A DNA stretch of 10,820 bases, from NCBI GenBank assembly GCA_964591225.1, contig CAZQAO010000032.1, positions 1 through 10,820 of the forward strand. The letters are read 5' to 3'. The notes beneath the pieces are model-generated. The model was not told the DNA's origin. It searched no databases and saw nothing but the letters and a program-made list of their open reading frames with translations. The position numbers were made by a program, and so were the translations under genes. The DNA comes from MGBC108787 sp964591225. Its GTDB lineage: Bacteria; Bacillota_I; Bacilli_A; RF39; UBA660. Numbering within the stretch: the stretch's first letter is position 1; the number at the start of each line of letters is the position of its first letter. Shown here one piece after another: positions 1-6,500 of this stretch.

Positions 1-2
1 CT

Positions 3-347
3 CAATATGATGGTCAATTACAAGAAAATTTAACTACTTTACGAACTAAGTCTTTACAATATGCTAATGTTATTACCAATTATTCTTCAGACGATACTAT
101 GACTAAACAATCAGCTACTCGCTTTAAAGAACAAACAATTGGTAATCAAAATGAATCACTAGCTGACTTTGTTTTGAATGATAGTACTTATCAAGAATTG
201 CAATCAAATGGTCAGACTGCAAACGTTACCCGTTCTCATGCTTCTTCTTTAGTAAACAGTGCTAATGATGCTATCAATAGTGCTAATACTAATATTAATA
301 ATGAGATGAATACGAGAATTCAACGTGAACAACAAAGAAATCCATAG
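3..347 (+). CDS. C-terminal part of an Asn/Gln-rich secretion-locus protein (5' partial)
   Basis: The reading frame is open from the left edge of the window to a TAG at 345-347, so the gene starts upstream. An internal ATG at 99 has no convincing ribosome site and lies inside this open frame, so it is probably not the real start. The roughly 114 visible residues are hydrophilic, rich in Asn, Gln, Ser and Thr, have no membrane segment and end in a helical, charged tail. In related Gram-positive type IV secretion loci the gene before the VirB3-like gene is often a polytopic VirB6/PrgH/TrbL-like channel protein with a soluble C-terminal tail. This fragment could be such a tail, but that is inferred from position only. 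The next gene's ribosome site overlaps this stop codon, so the two are probably co-translated. I recognise no domain in what is visible. Confidence 0.7.
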   Translation, partial: QYDGQLQENLTTLRTKSLQYANVITNYSSDDTMTKQSATRFKEQTIGNQNESLADFVLNDSTYQELQSNGQTANVTRSHASSLVNSANDAINSANTNINNEMNTRIQREQQRNP

Positions 348-352
348 GTGAT
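346..352 (+). promoter_or_regulatory. Ribosome binding site AGGTGAT that sets the next start
   Basis: AGGTGAT matches the downstream half of the full AGGAGGTGAT consensus and lies four bases before the ATG at 357. A GTG at 348 is part of this site itself, so it is unlikely to be the start. The site overlaps the stop codon of the preceding gene, which suggests translational coupling. Confidence 0.65.
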
Positions 353-356
353 AAAG

Positions 357-905
357 ATGAATATATTAAAAAAGATTAGTAATTGGTCCACTAATAATTT
401 CGAAAATTATCAAAATGAAAATAGAGTTTATGATGAAATTGTTGGTGAGATGGAAAATTTAGATGATTTATTAAATGTAATTGCTACGGATGTTTATATG
501 ATTGAAGCAGTTGGTTTAGATGAAAAGGTCGATATGAGTTTATTTCAAAATAAATTAATTATTGATTTTAAACGTAAGTCTTTAATAAAAGCATCTTTAG
601 AAGAACAGAAAGCAATTATAAAAGAAATTGCTTGTTTACAACAAGAATATGATCAGTTTTTAGATGAATTAAAGAATTTAATCTTAGCTAGTAATCGTTT
701 TATTGAAATTCAAAATAGTACTTCTAAAATAAATGCTTTGATATCTCATCATGTTTTATTAGAAGCTTTTAAACCATTTTACGTTGAAGAAATGATGCAA
801 AAAGTATGGACTTTAGAAGATTTGCAATTATTAAGAAATAAAATTGCCGAAAGAAGAACTATTTTAATTCCCTATCTAGCCGAAATGGAAAGTTTAAAAA
901 GATAA
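357..905 (+). CDS. Soluble helical protein of unknown function in a T4SS locus
   Basis: A 182-residue protein starting at ATG 357, chosen over the in-frame GTG at 348 because that GTG lies within the AGGTGAT ribosome site. I recognise no family. It has no signal peptide or membrane segment. It is almost entirely predicted helix, with acidic and basic residues alternating with Leu/Ile in a coiled-coil-like pattern, especially at residues 75-120, and has a basic end. It starts 9 bases after the upstream stop and is followed after 15 bases by the VirB3-like gene, so it very probably belongs to the secretion operon. It could be a cytoplasmic factor that bridges or chaperones the inner-membrane complex, but that is only inference from solubility and position. 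Confidence 0.8.
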   Translation: MNILKKISNWSTNNFENYQNENRVYDEIVGEMENLDDLLNVIATDVYMIEAVGLDEKVDMSLFQNKLIIDFKRKSLIKASLEEQKAIIKEIACLQQEYDQFLDELKNLILASNRFIEIQNSTSKINALISHHVLLEAFKPFYVEEMMQKVWTLEDLQLLRNKIAERRTILIPYLAEMESLKR

Positions 906-920
906 AAAGGAGGAAATATT

Positions 921-1235
921 ATGAATAATAATTATTTAATACCAGCAAATTCTAAAAAATCAATGTTAATTTTAGGCTTTTTTACCGGAGTTGATTTAAC
1001 TATATTTGCTATTGGTTGTTCGTTTACTTTGATTATGTTATTAATATTTAGTCAAAAAGTTAGTTTTGGAGGGACAATGCTTATTTTAGCCCCAGCGTTA
1101 ATTTCTGCGTTTTTAGTAATGCCCGTCCCAAATTATCATAATGTCTTACAATTAATAACCAATATAATTACTTTTATCTTAGGACGAAAAAGATATTATT
1201 GGAGAGGTTGGTGTCTTAATGACCAAGACAAGTAG
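921..1235 (+). CDS. VirB3/PrgI-like inner-membrane T4SS protein
   Basis: A 104-residue protein with an excellent ribosome site (AAAGGAGG at 906-913) before ATG 921. It has two hydrophobic segments at about residues 26-43 and 52-68, a short Pro/Asn/Tyr-His-Asn turn (residues 68-74), and a C-terminal basic-aromatic motif RYYWRGW at 91-97. This size, the early helix pair and the Tyr-Trp-x-Gly-Trp ending are typical of the PrgI family, the Gram-positive counterpart of VirB3. VirB3-type proteins sit in the cytoplasmic membrane and work with the VirB4 ATPase; in some systems the two are fused. Here its last 17 bases overlap the next gene, which resembles the VirB4 N-terminal domain, and this supports the pairing. 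The family call is good, but no partner contact can be seen from sequence. Confidence 0.82.
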   Translation: MNNNYLIPANSKKSMLILGFFTGVDLTIFAIGCSFTLIMLLIFSQKVSFGGTMLILAPALISAFLVMPVPNYHNVLQLITNIITFILGRKRYYWRGWCLNDQDK

Positions 1236-1782
1236 TAGTGTAACTAGTAAATATACTGAAGACTGGGTTCCCATTAAACAAATATTAAATGGAATGATTC
1301 AATTAGATAGTGGCGAGTATGTAACTGGTGTCAAAATAACTCCTCGGAATATATTTATTTTGGATCAAGGAACACAAGATAATGTTATTTATAATTTACG
1401 GAATTTTTATAATACAATTGACTATGAATTTTGGTTAATTGTTGCCGATCGGCCGGTGGATATAAATATTTATTTATCACAGTTACAAGTTCTTTACAAT
1501 AATGCCAGTAGTGCCGTTATTAGAAAACTAATTATGCAAGATATTAATAAAGCTAATATGTTTATGAGTGCTGAGTATAATGTCGTTGATACTGAATATT
1601 TTCTCCTTTTTAAAGAGAAAAAACTGGAAATTATTCAAAAGAGAATTCATAATTTAATTGCTAATTTATCTACTTGTGGATTAATATCAATGCAAGTATC
1701 TAATAATGATTTAAGAATGCTTATCGATAATTTCTTTAATGGGGGGAAAGCAACAACAGTAGGAACGGTGATGCCAGAATGA
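1219..1782 (+). CDS. Free-standing VirB4 N-terminal-domain-like protein
   Basis: A 187-residue soluble protein that starts inside the preceding gene (17-base overlap) and ends in an ATGA overlap with the VirB4 ATPase gene. Residues about 15-75 (DWVPIKQI, then an NG turn, a short beta-rich stretch and an aromatic FW segment) resemble the first domain of long Gram-positive VirB4/PrgJ-type proteins, which normally precedes the part encoded by the next gene. There is no Walker motif and no membrane segment. Together the two proteins total 781 residues, about the length of a single-chain PrgJ/VirB4. The likely role is docking the ATPase to the VirB3/VirB6 membrane base. A six-G run at 1741-1746 near the 3' end leaves room for a frameshift or sequencing error, but the next gene has its own GGTGAT ribosome site (1767-1772) and a plausible start. 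The family assignment is tentative; the coupling is directly visible. Confidence 0.7.
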   Translation: MTKTSSSVTSKYTEDWVPIKQILNGMIQLDSGEYVTGVKITPRNIFILDQGTQDNVIYNLRNFYNTIDYEFWLIVADRPVDINIYLSQLQVLYNNASSAVIRKLIMQDINKANMFMSAEYNVVDTEYFLLFKEKKLEIIQKRIHNLIANLSTCGLISMQVSNNDLRMLIDNFFNGGKATTVGTVMPE

Positions 1783-3563
1783 ACATAAAAAGTCAATTAG
1801 CGCCCAAAGGGATTGAATTTAAACCCACAGAATTTATAATGAGTGGTAAATATTGTACGATATTAACGATTATATCTTATCCGAAATATATTTCTGAAGG
1901 ATATTTAGCGAATTTAACTAATATTTCCGGAGTAAAAATTGCTATAAAACATATTCCTATTGAATTTTCTACTTTACAAAGAATGCTTAATAAAGAAATT
2001 GCTGATTTAAAACAACGATATCAAACGGAAAATGATCGAACTATTCAAGAGCGGATTCGTCAAGATTATGAATCATTGGAACAATTTATTCAAATGTTAG
2101 CAGCTACGCAAGCCCGCATCTTTGATTTCCAAATGCATTTATTTATATCTGCTGATAATAAAGAAGAATTGGAAATTAAGAAGATGCAAGTTCGTAATTA
2201 TTTAGATGGTTTAGGGATGAGAGGCATACCTATGATGTTTGAACAAGAGAAAGTTTTAAAATCAATTATTCCTATTTTCCCAAAACAAGATATTGAGAGT
2301 AGAGTGGGAACACCTATTCCTTCTATTACTATGGCTGCAATGTATCCCTTTATATTTGATAGTATTAAAGATCCAGGAAATAGTACTTTATTTGGCGTAG
2401 ATTTTTCTGGAGGAGTAGTTTTATTTAACCAATTTCTTTATAAAATTAAAAAAGAAAATAACCGTAATAATGCCAATATGATTATTCTTGGTACTAGTGG
2501 TAGTGGTAAATCGACCGCCGCCAAGTTACTACTTCGCAGTCATTTAAGAAATGGTTACAAAGTAGTGTGTATTGACCCAGAAGGTGAGTTAGCAGAAATG
2601 ACTCATAGTGTTGGGGGCGATTTTCTTGATTTAGGTAAAGGTGGTCAATTTGGGATGATTAATCCCTTAGAGATTGTCGTTGATGCCGATGAAGAAGAAA
2701 TTGAACAAGGTCTTGGTTATACCGTATTAACAAGAACTTTACAACAATTAAAAGCGTTTATGAAATATTATTCACCGACGATTGAAGAAGATGTTTTGAC
2801 CATGTTTAGTGAAGTGGTTCAAGATACTTATAAACGTTATAAAATTGATTATGATTCGGATTTTACCAAATTTACGCCCGAAGATTATCCTACTTTTGAT
2901 GATGTCTATGCTACTATTAAAGGACGAATTTTATCAATGCCTGAAAAGACTCATGAACGGGATGTTATGGAAAGACTAGAGTTAAAAGTAAGACCATTAG
3001 TAAAAGAATTGCGTTATTATTTTACTGGTCATACTACTTTAAGTATCCAAAGTGATTTTATTGTTTTTAATATTCGGGAATTAATGAATAGTGATGAAAA
3101 TATAAAAAATGCTTTATTTTTTAACGTTTTAAAATATGCTTGGGGTCTTTGTTTAGATAAAGATACTGATACGGTTATGTGTGTCGATGAAGCCCATGTT
3201 TTAATGTCTGGTAAGAACGAATTAGGAGCAGAGTTTTTAGCCCAAATTCAAAGACGTAGTCGTAAATATAATACTGGTACTATTATTATTACTCAACAAC
3301 CAACTGATTTTGCGGCTCCGAATGTCTTAGTTCATGGTAAAGCTATTTTTGACAATGCTTCTTATTATTTAATTATGGGTTTACGTAAACAAGCAGCAGA
3401 TGATTTAGGTAAATTAATTGATTTAAATGAAAATGAAAAAGATAGTATTAAATATTATAATCAAGGAGAAGCTTTATTTGTTTGTGGTAATCGAAGAATG
3501 AGAATAAATGTTATAGTTACTCAAGAAGAATTAGATTCCTTTGGAAGTGGAGGAGGACTATAG
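1779..3563 (+). CDS. virB4: VirB4-family T4SS ATPase
   Basis: A 594-residue ATPase that powers assembly of, or transfer through, the type IV secretion channel at the cytoplasmic face. Residues 7-46 (LAPKGIEF, then a GKY...YP stretch) match the typical opening of the VirB4/TraE core. A charged helical section occupies about 65-125. Walker A is GTSGSGKS at 238-245. Walker B ends in DEAH at 470-473, preceded by TVMCV. A later QRRSRKY and TQQP segment at 491-508 matches the conserved RecA-like motor motif with its Gln. All key ATPase residues are therefore present. The start at ATG 1779 overlaps the upstream stop as ATGA and has GGTGAT six bases upstream. The following gene begins 19 bases after the stop. 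Single-chain homologues carry the domain encoded by the preceding gene at their N-terminus; here it is separate. The family call is secure. Confidence 0.95.
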   Translation: MNIKSQLAPKGIEFKPTEFIMSGKYCTILTIISYPKYISEGYLANLTNISGVKIAIKHIPIEFSTLQRMLNKEIADLKQRYQTENDRTIQERIRQDYESLEQFIQMLAATQARIFDFQMHLFISADNKEELEIKKMQVRNYLDGLGMRGIPMMFEQEKVLKSIIPIFPKQDIESRVGTPIPSITMAAMYPFIFDSIKDPGNSTLFGVDFSGGVVLFNQFLYKIKKENNRNNANMIILGTSGSGKSTAAKLLLRSHLRNGYKVVCIDPEGELAEMTHSVGGDFLDLGKGGQFGMINPLEIVVDADEEEIEQGLGYTVLTRTLQQLKAFMKYYSPTIEEDVLTMFSEVVQDTYKRYKIDYDSDFTKFTPEDYPTFDDVYATIKGRILSMPEKTHERDVMERLELKVRPLVKELRYYFTGHTTLSIQSDFIVFNIRELMNSDENIKNALFFNVLKYAWGLCLDKDTDTVMCVDEAHVLMSGKNELGAEFLAQIQRRSRKYNTGTIIITQQPTDFAAPNVLVHGKAIFDNASYYLIMGLRKQAADDLGKLIDLNENEKDSIKYYNQGEALFVCGNRRMRINVIVTQEELDSFGSGGGL

Positions 3564-3571
3564 TACGAAGT

Positions 3572-3578
3572 AGGTGAT
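3572..3578 (+). promoter_or_regulatory. Ribosome binding site AGGTGAT that sets the wall-enzyme start
   Basis: AGGTGAT lies four bases before ATG 3583. The in-frame GTG at 3574 is inside this site, so the protein is taken to start at 3583. The same arrangement occurs before the gene at 357. Confidence 0.65.
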
Positions 3579-3582
3579 TTTA

Positions 3583-5760
3583 ATGCCCCGTCAAGATGAA
3601 GAAGAAAACCAAGAAACAATTGAATCAACGGAACTACAAGAAAATTCCAATGTTATGCTAAATGATGAGCCGGTGGAAAATCCATCGGATTCTTCTGATG
3701 GGGCGAACCAAGAGAAAAAGAAAACTAGAAATGGTGTTGTTTCTAAACAAATAATTGATTTATTATTGAAGAAAAAAATCTTAATTATTGTAGTAGCAGT
3801 TTTAATCCTCATTATCATTATCATCTTTTTATATTTAGGGGGCGATTTTGATATTCGGGGGATTGATCACATCGATACAATTAGTTACGCTGAATCTTGT
3901 GATGGCGTTTATTTAACTTGGGAAAATCAATCTTATATAGAACAAAAACAAGAAGAAGGAACCTATGCACCCGTGACAGATCCATCGCAAGTTAATTTAG
4001 AAGATACTGAACGTTATAGTTATAAAAAATATTCCTTTGATTTTTATTTTGCGAGTATTGTTTGGGTAGATAATAATAGCGCTAATGATGTCGATAATGA
4101 AACGGTTTTAAAAGCCATGGCTATTTTAGTAAGAACTAGAGTAATTAATAAATTAGGAGAAAATTGTGTGGTCTTAAAAGATAATAATCCAGAGAATTTT
4201 CAAGAGTTAACTGGTAATGAACCTAAATTTAATGAAGTAATGAGTGCTGTTAATGATTCTGAGAATTTAATGATTGGTCGTGATGGTGGTCTTTTTGATT
4301 CTTTGTACGATGCTTTTACTTATGTTCGAAAATATAAAGAAGATGATCCTTCTTATAATGATGCTGGAGGATATTATTTAAAAAATACTAATGAAGTAGG
4401 AAAACAAATTGTTCCTGCTGAGTGGGTAAAAAAATATAATGTTCCCAAACAAAAAGCGACTGATTATGCTTATTTAGAGTCTTTTAGTTTATATGGTGCC
4501 AAGTATTTATTAGAGAAAAAAGATTCGCAATATGAATTATATCGAATTTTAGAGGAATATTTTGGCCGCGATATCGAATATTATACTCTAGTTTATTATA
4601 ATAATGGTGGTTTTAGTGGTTCACCTAGTACGGGATTAACTTGTTCCCAATTAGATTTTTCAGGGACACCATTAAATAAAGAAGAATTTGTAGCTCGTAT
4701 TAATGCATATTTAAGTGGTAAAAACTCTAAAACAGCTAAATTGTTCCGCGAGAATGCTGGTAAAATTTATGATATGGCTCAAACGAGTGGAGTTAATCCG
4801 GAAATGCTTTATATTATTGCTTCTAAGGAACAAAATTGGAAAGATACTTCTTTCACTGTAAAATGTAATAACTTTTATGGCATGGGCGTTACGAATGGTA
4901 AGAATACCGGAAAATGTTTTGATTCTTTTGAAAGTGGTGTTTCTTACATGTTTAACTACATTAAAAATAAAGGTAGTTTGGATTCTTTTGTTAAAGTTTA
5001 TTCTTATCTGGGTGATTATTTAGCTAATCCTGGTTCTTGGGGCGATGGTGGTTGTATTTATTTAACTCTACCAGAAATTTATGGTAAAAATTATAGTCGT
5101 TGTAATCCTAGTTATAAATGTGCGAGTTCTCGAGGAGGAGCTGGTTGTGTTAAAACTACGGAAGCTGAAAAGCAAGCTTATATCGATTGGCAAGCTAGTA
5201 AAATATTAGATTTACGTTCTGATATCTTTGGTATTACTGCCAATGATTGTGTCGATAGTAGTGTGACGGAAGCTAGTGTCGGTGAAGCTTCGAAAGTGGA
5301 CATGGATGAAAGAATGAATTATTTATTCCCTAATGGTATTCCGAAAAATGAAGCGGAAATGAAAGCTTACTTAATAACTATCCAAGTACCAGTGGTCGAT
5401 AAAGATGGTAATTCTTCTACTTTAAATCTTACAGTTCATAAAAAGTTAGCTAATGAAATTCAAGCCATTTTTGCTGAGATGAAACAATTAAATTTCCCAA
5501 TCCATGATGTGGGCGGTTATAATTATCGTAACATGGCTTCGGGAACTGGTAGTCAATCTCATCATAGTTATGGAGTAGCCATAGATATTAATGCCGGTGA
5601 AAATCCTGCTGTTTACCAAAGTGGCAGTGCTAATACGAATAGTCCTTATTATATTAATAGTGCTATTGTTGATTTATGGAAAAAACATGGTTTCTATTGG
5701 GGTGGCGATTGGAGTAGTTCTTATCGTGATCCAATGCATTTCAGTTATACTAATCATTAA
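3583..5760 (+). CDS. Membrane-anchored modular peptidoglycan hydrolase (SpoIID-like, glucosaminidase-like, M15 peptidase)
   Basis: A 725-residue protein in the position of PrgK/VirB1-type wall enzymes. Residues 1-64 are acidic then basic and probably cytoplasmic. One membrane helix spans 66-85; the rest is probably outside. Module 1 (about 150-345) resembles SpoIID/LytB: a Phe/Tyr-rich lead into IVWVD, then LKAMAILVRTRVI (176-188) and an AV...GRDGG segment. The usual glycan-cleaving Glu position appears to be Asp163. Module 2 (about 390-550) resembles glucosaminidase/GH73: IIASKEQNW with candidate catalytic Glu416, then NNFYGMGV at 429-436. Several Cys residues could form disulfides. Module 3 (about 580-725) is an M15/VanY-CwlK peptidase: SHHSYGVAID with ligands His661 and Asp668, and DPMHF with His719. 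It would open the wall for the secretion channel. Enterococcal PrgK uses different modules. The M15 call is strong, module 2 good, and module 1 moderate. Confidence 0.88.
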   Translation: MPRQDEEENQETIESTELQENSNVMLNDEPVENPSDSSDGANQEKKKTRNGVVSKQIIDLLLKKKILIIVVAVLILIIIIIFLYLGGDFDIRGIDHIDTISYAESCDGVYLTWENQSYIEQKQEEGTYAPVTDPSQVNLEDTERYSYKKYSFDFYFASIVWVDNNSANDVDNETVLKAMAILVRTRVINKLGENCVVLKDNNPENFQELTGNEPKFNEVMSAVNDSENLMIGRDGGLFDSLYDAFTYVRKYKEDDPSYNDAGGYYLKNTNEVGKQIVPAEWVKKYNVPKQKATDYAYLESFSLYGAKYLLEKKDSQYELYRILEEYFGRDIEYYTLVYYNNGGFSGSPSTGLTCSQLDFSGTPLNKEEFVARINAYLSGKNSKTAKLFRENAGKIYDMAQTSGVNPEMLYIIASKEQNWKDTSFTVKCNNFYGMGVTNGKNTGKCFDSFESGVSYMFNYIKNKGSLDSFVKVYSYLGDYLANPGSWGDGGCIYLTLPEIYGKNYSRCNPSYKCASSRGGAGCVKTTEAEKQAYIDWQASKILDLRSDIFGITANDCVDSSVTEASVGEASKVDMDERMNYLFPNGIPKNEAEMKAYLITIQVPVVDKDGNSSTLNLTVHKKLANEIQAIFAEMKQLNFPIHDVGGYNYRNMASGTGSQSHHSYGVAIDINAGENPAVYQSGSANTNSPYYINSAIVDLWKKHGFYWGGDWSSSYRDPMHFSYTNH

Positions 5761-5775
5761 TAAAAGGAGATTTTT

Positions 5776-6444
5776 ATGAAATATTTAATAATGATATTGT
5801 TTACGTTACTATTTTGTGGTTGCAGTGTAGATTATCAAATTCAAATTGATAAAGATAATCAAGTGTTTGAACAAGCTTTAATTAAAAGTACTAATGAAAG
5901 TGAAAGCGAAGAAATTCATAATTATAATTGGCCGATTAAAGTGTTTTATGATGATCCGGATATTGGTGAAAACCCCGAAGAAATAGAAGGAGTAAGTTAT
6001 TATAAGTCCGAACTAATCTCAGAAAATAATTTATATCACAAAAAATTAACTAATCAGTATACTTTAGAAGAATTTGCCAAAATTAATTTTGTTAATTCTT
6101 GTTATGAACATTTTTATGTAACCGAAGAAGAAGAGGAAAATCAAATTACTTTGTCTACTTCACCGAAATTTTTATGTTTAGAAGATTATCCCGAGTTAGA
6201 TACGGTAAATGTGCGAATTCAAGTAGAAAATCCCGTGTTATCTCATAATGCTATGAATGTAGATGGTAATGTCTATGAATGGCAGATAACGAAAGAAAAT
6301 TACGAAAATAGTGGTATTATTATTTCTTTTATGAAAGAAAATAAAATTAAAGAGCAAAAAAATTCTATGTATATAATTATCGGAGGATTTGTCGTATTTC
6401 TTATAATTATTATTTCAATTGTCTATTTTAAAATGAAACATTAA
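5776..6444 (+). CDS. Putative lipoprotein with an added C-terminal membrane helix, T4SS-associated
   Basis: A 222-residue protein starting 15 bases after the wall enzyme, with AAAGGAG at 5763-5769 before ATG 5776. The N-terminus has one Lys, a hydrophobic core and LLFCGCS, with Cys16 as the candidate lipid-carrying residue; the lipobox is imperfect because Phe is at -3. Residues 17-195 are acidic and probably extracellular. The ending pattern (NVDGNVYEW, then a helper strand) recalls small lipoproteins with a DUF3153-like or related beta-rich fold, but I do not claim membership. A second membrane helix spans 198-218, followed by a short basic tail. In pCF10 the gene after the wall hydrolase encodes the VirB8-like PrgL; this protein has a different layout and no visible VirB8 feature. 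It may be a scaffold between membrane and wall. The function is unknown. Confidence 0.82.
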   Translation: MKYLIMILFTLLFCGCSVDYQIQIDKDNQVFEQALIKSTNESESEEIHNYNWPIKVFYDDPDIGENPEEIEGVSYYKSELISENNLYHKKLTNQYTLEEFAKINFVNSCYEHFYVTEEEEENQITLSTSPKFLCLEDYPELDTVNVRIQVENPVLSHNAMNVDGNVYEWQITKENYENSGIIISFMKENKIKEQKNSMYIIIGGFVVFLIIIISIVYFKMKH

Positions 6445-6448
6445 TCTA

Positions 6449-6477
6449 TTTTAATTCCCATAAATATATAGTATAAT
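6449..6477 (+). promoter_or_regulatory. Probable promoter for the VirD4 gene
   Basis: A consensus TATAAT lies at 6472-6477 in the 56-base gap between the lipoprotein and VirD4 genes. The -35 region is weak: TTTTAA at 6449-6454 gives 17-base spacing. Transcription would start near 6484, leaving a short leader that contains the GGAGG ribosome site. No terminator separates the two genes, so VirD4 may also be read from upstream. Confidence 0.5.
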
Positions 6478-6487
6478 AAAAAAAGAT

Positions 6488-6492
6488 GGAGG
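6488..6492 (+). promoter_or_regulatory. Ribosome binding site GGAGG that decides the VirD4 start
   Basis: GGAGG lies eight bases before ATG 6501. The in-frame ATG at 6486 overlaps this site and sits almost on the predicted transcript start, so the start at 6501 is preferred. Confidence 0.65.
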
Positions 6493-6500
6493 AAAAAAAG

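Noticed and set aside
3591..3824. Open frame on the - strand inside the wall-enzyme gene
   Set aside because: It is a shadow of the acidic and membrane-helix codons of the + strand gene, has no ribosome site, and its Ile/Phe/Ser-rich product looks non-biological.
5591..5779. Hydrophobic + strand open frame overlapping the end of the M15 module
   Set aside because: It lies in another frame of the strongly supported peptidase coding region, and its hydrophobicity comes from T-rich codon positions. The real next gene starts at 5776.
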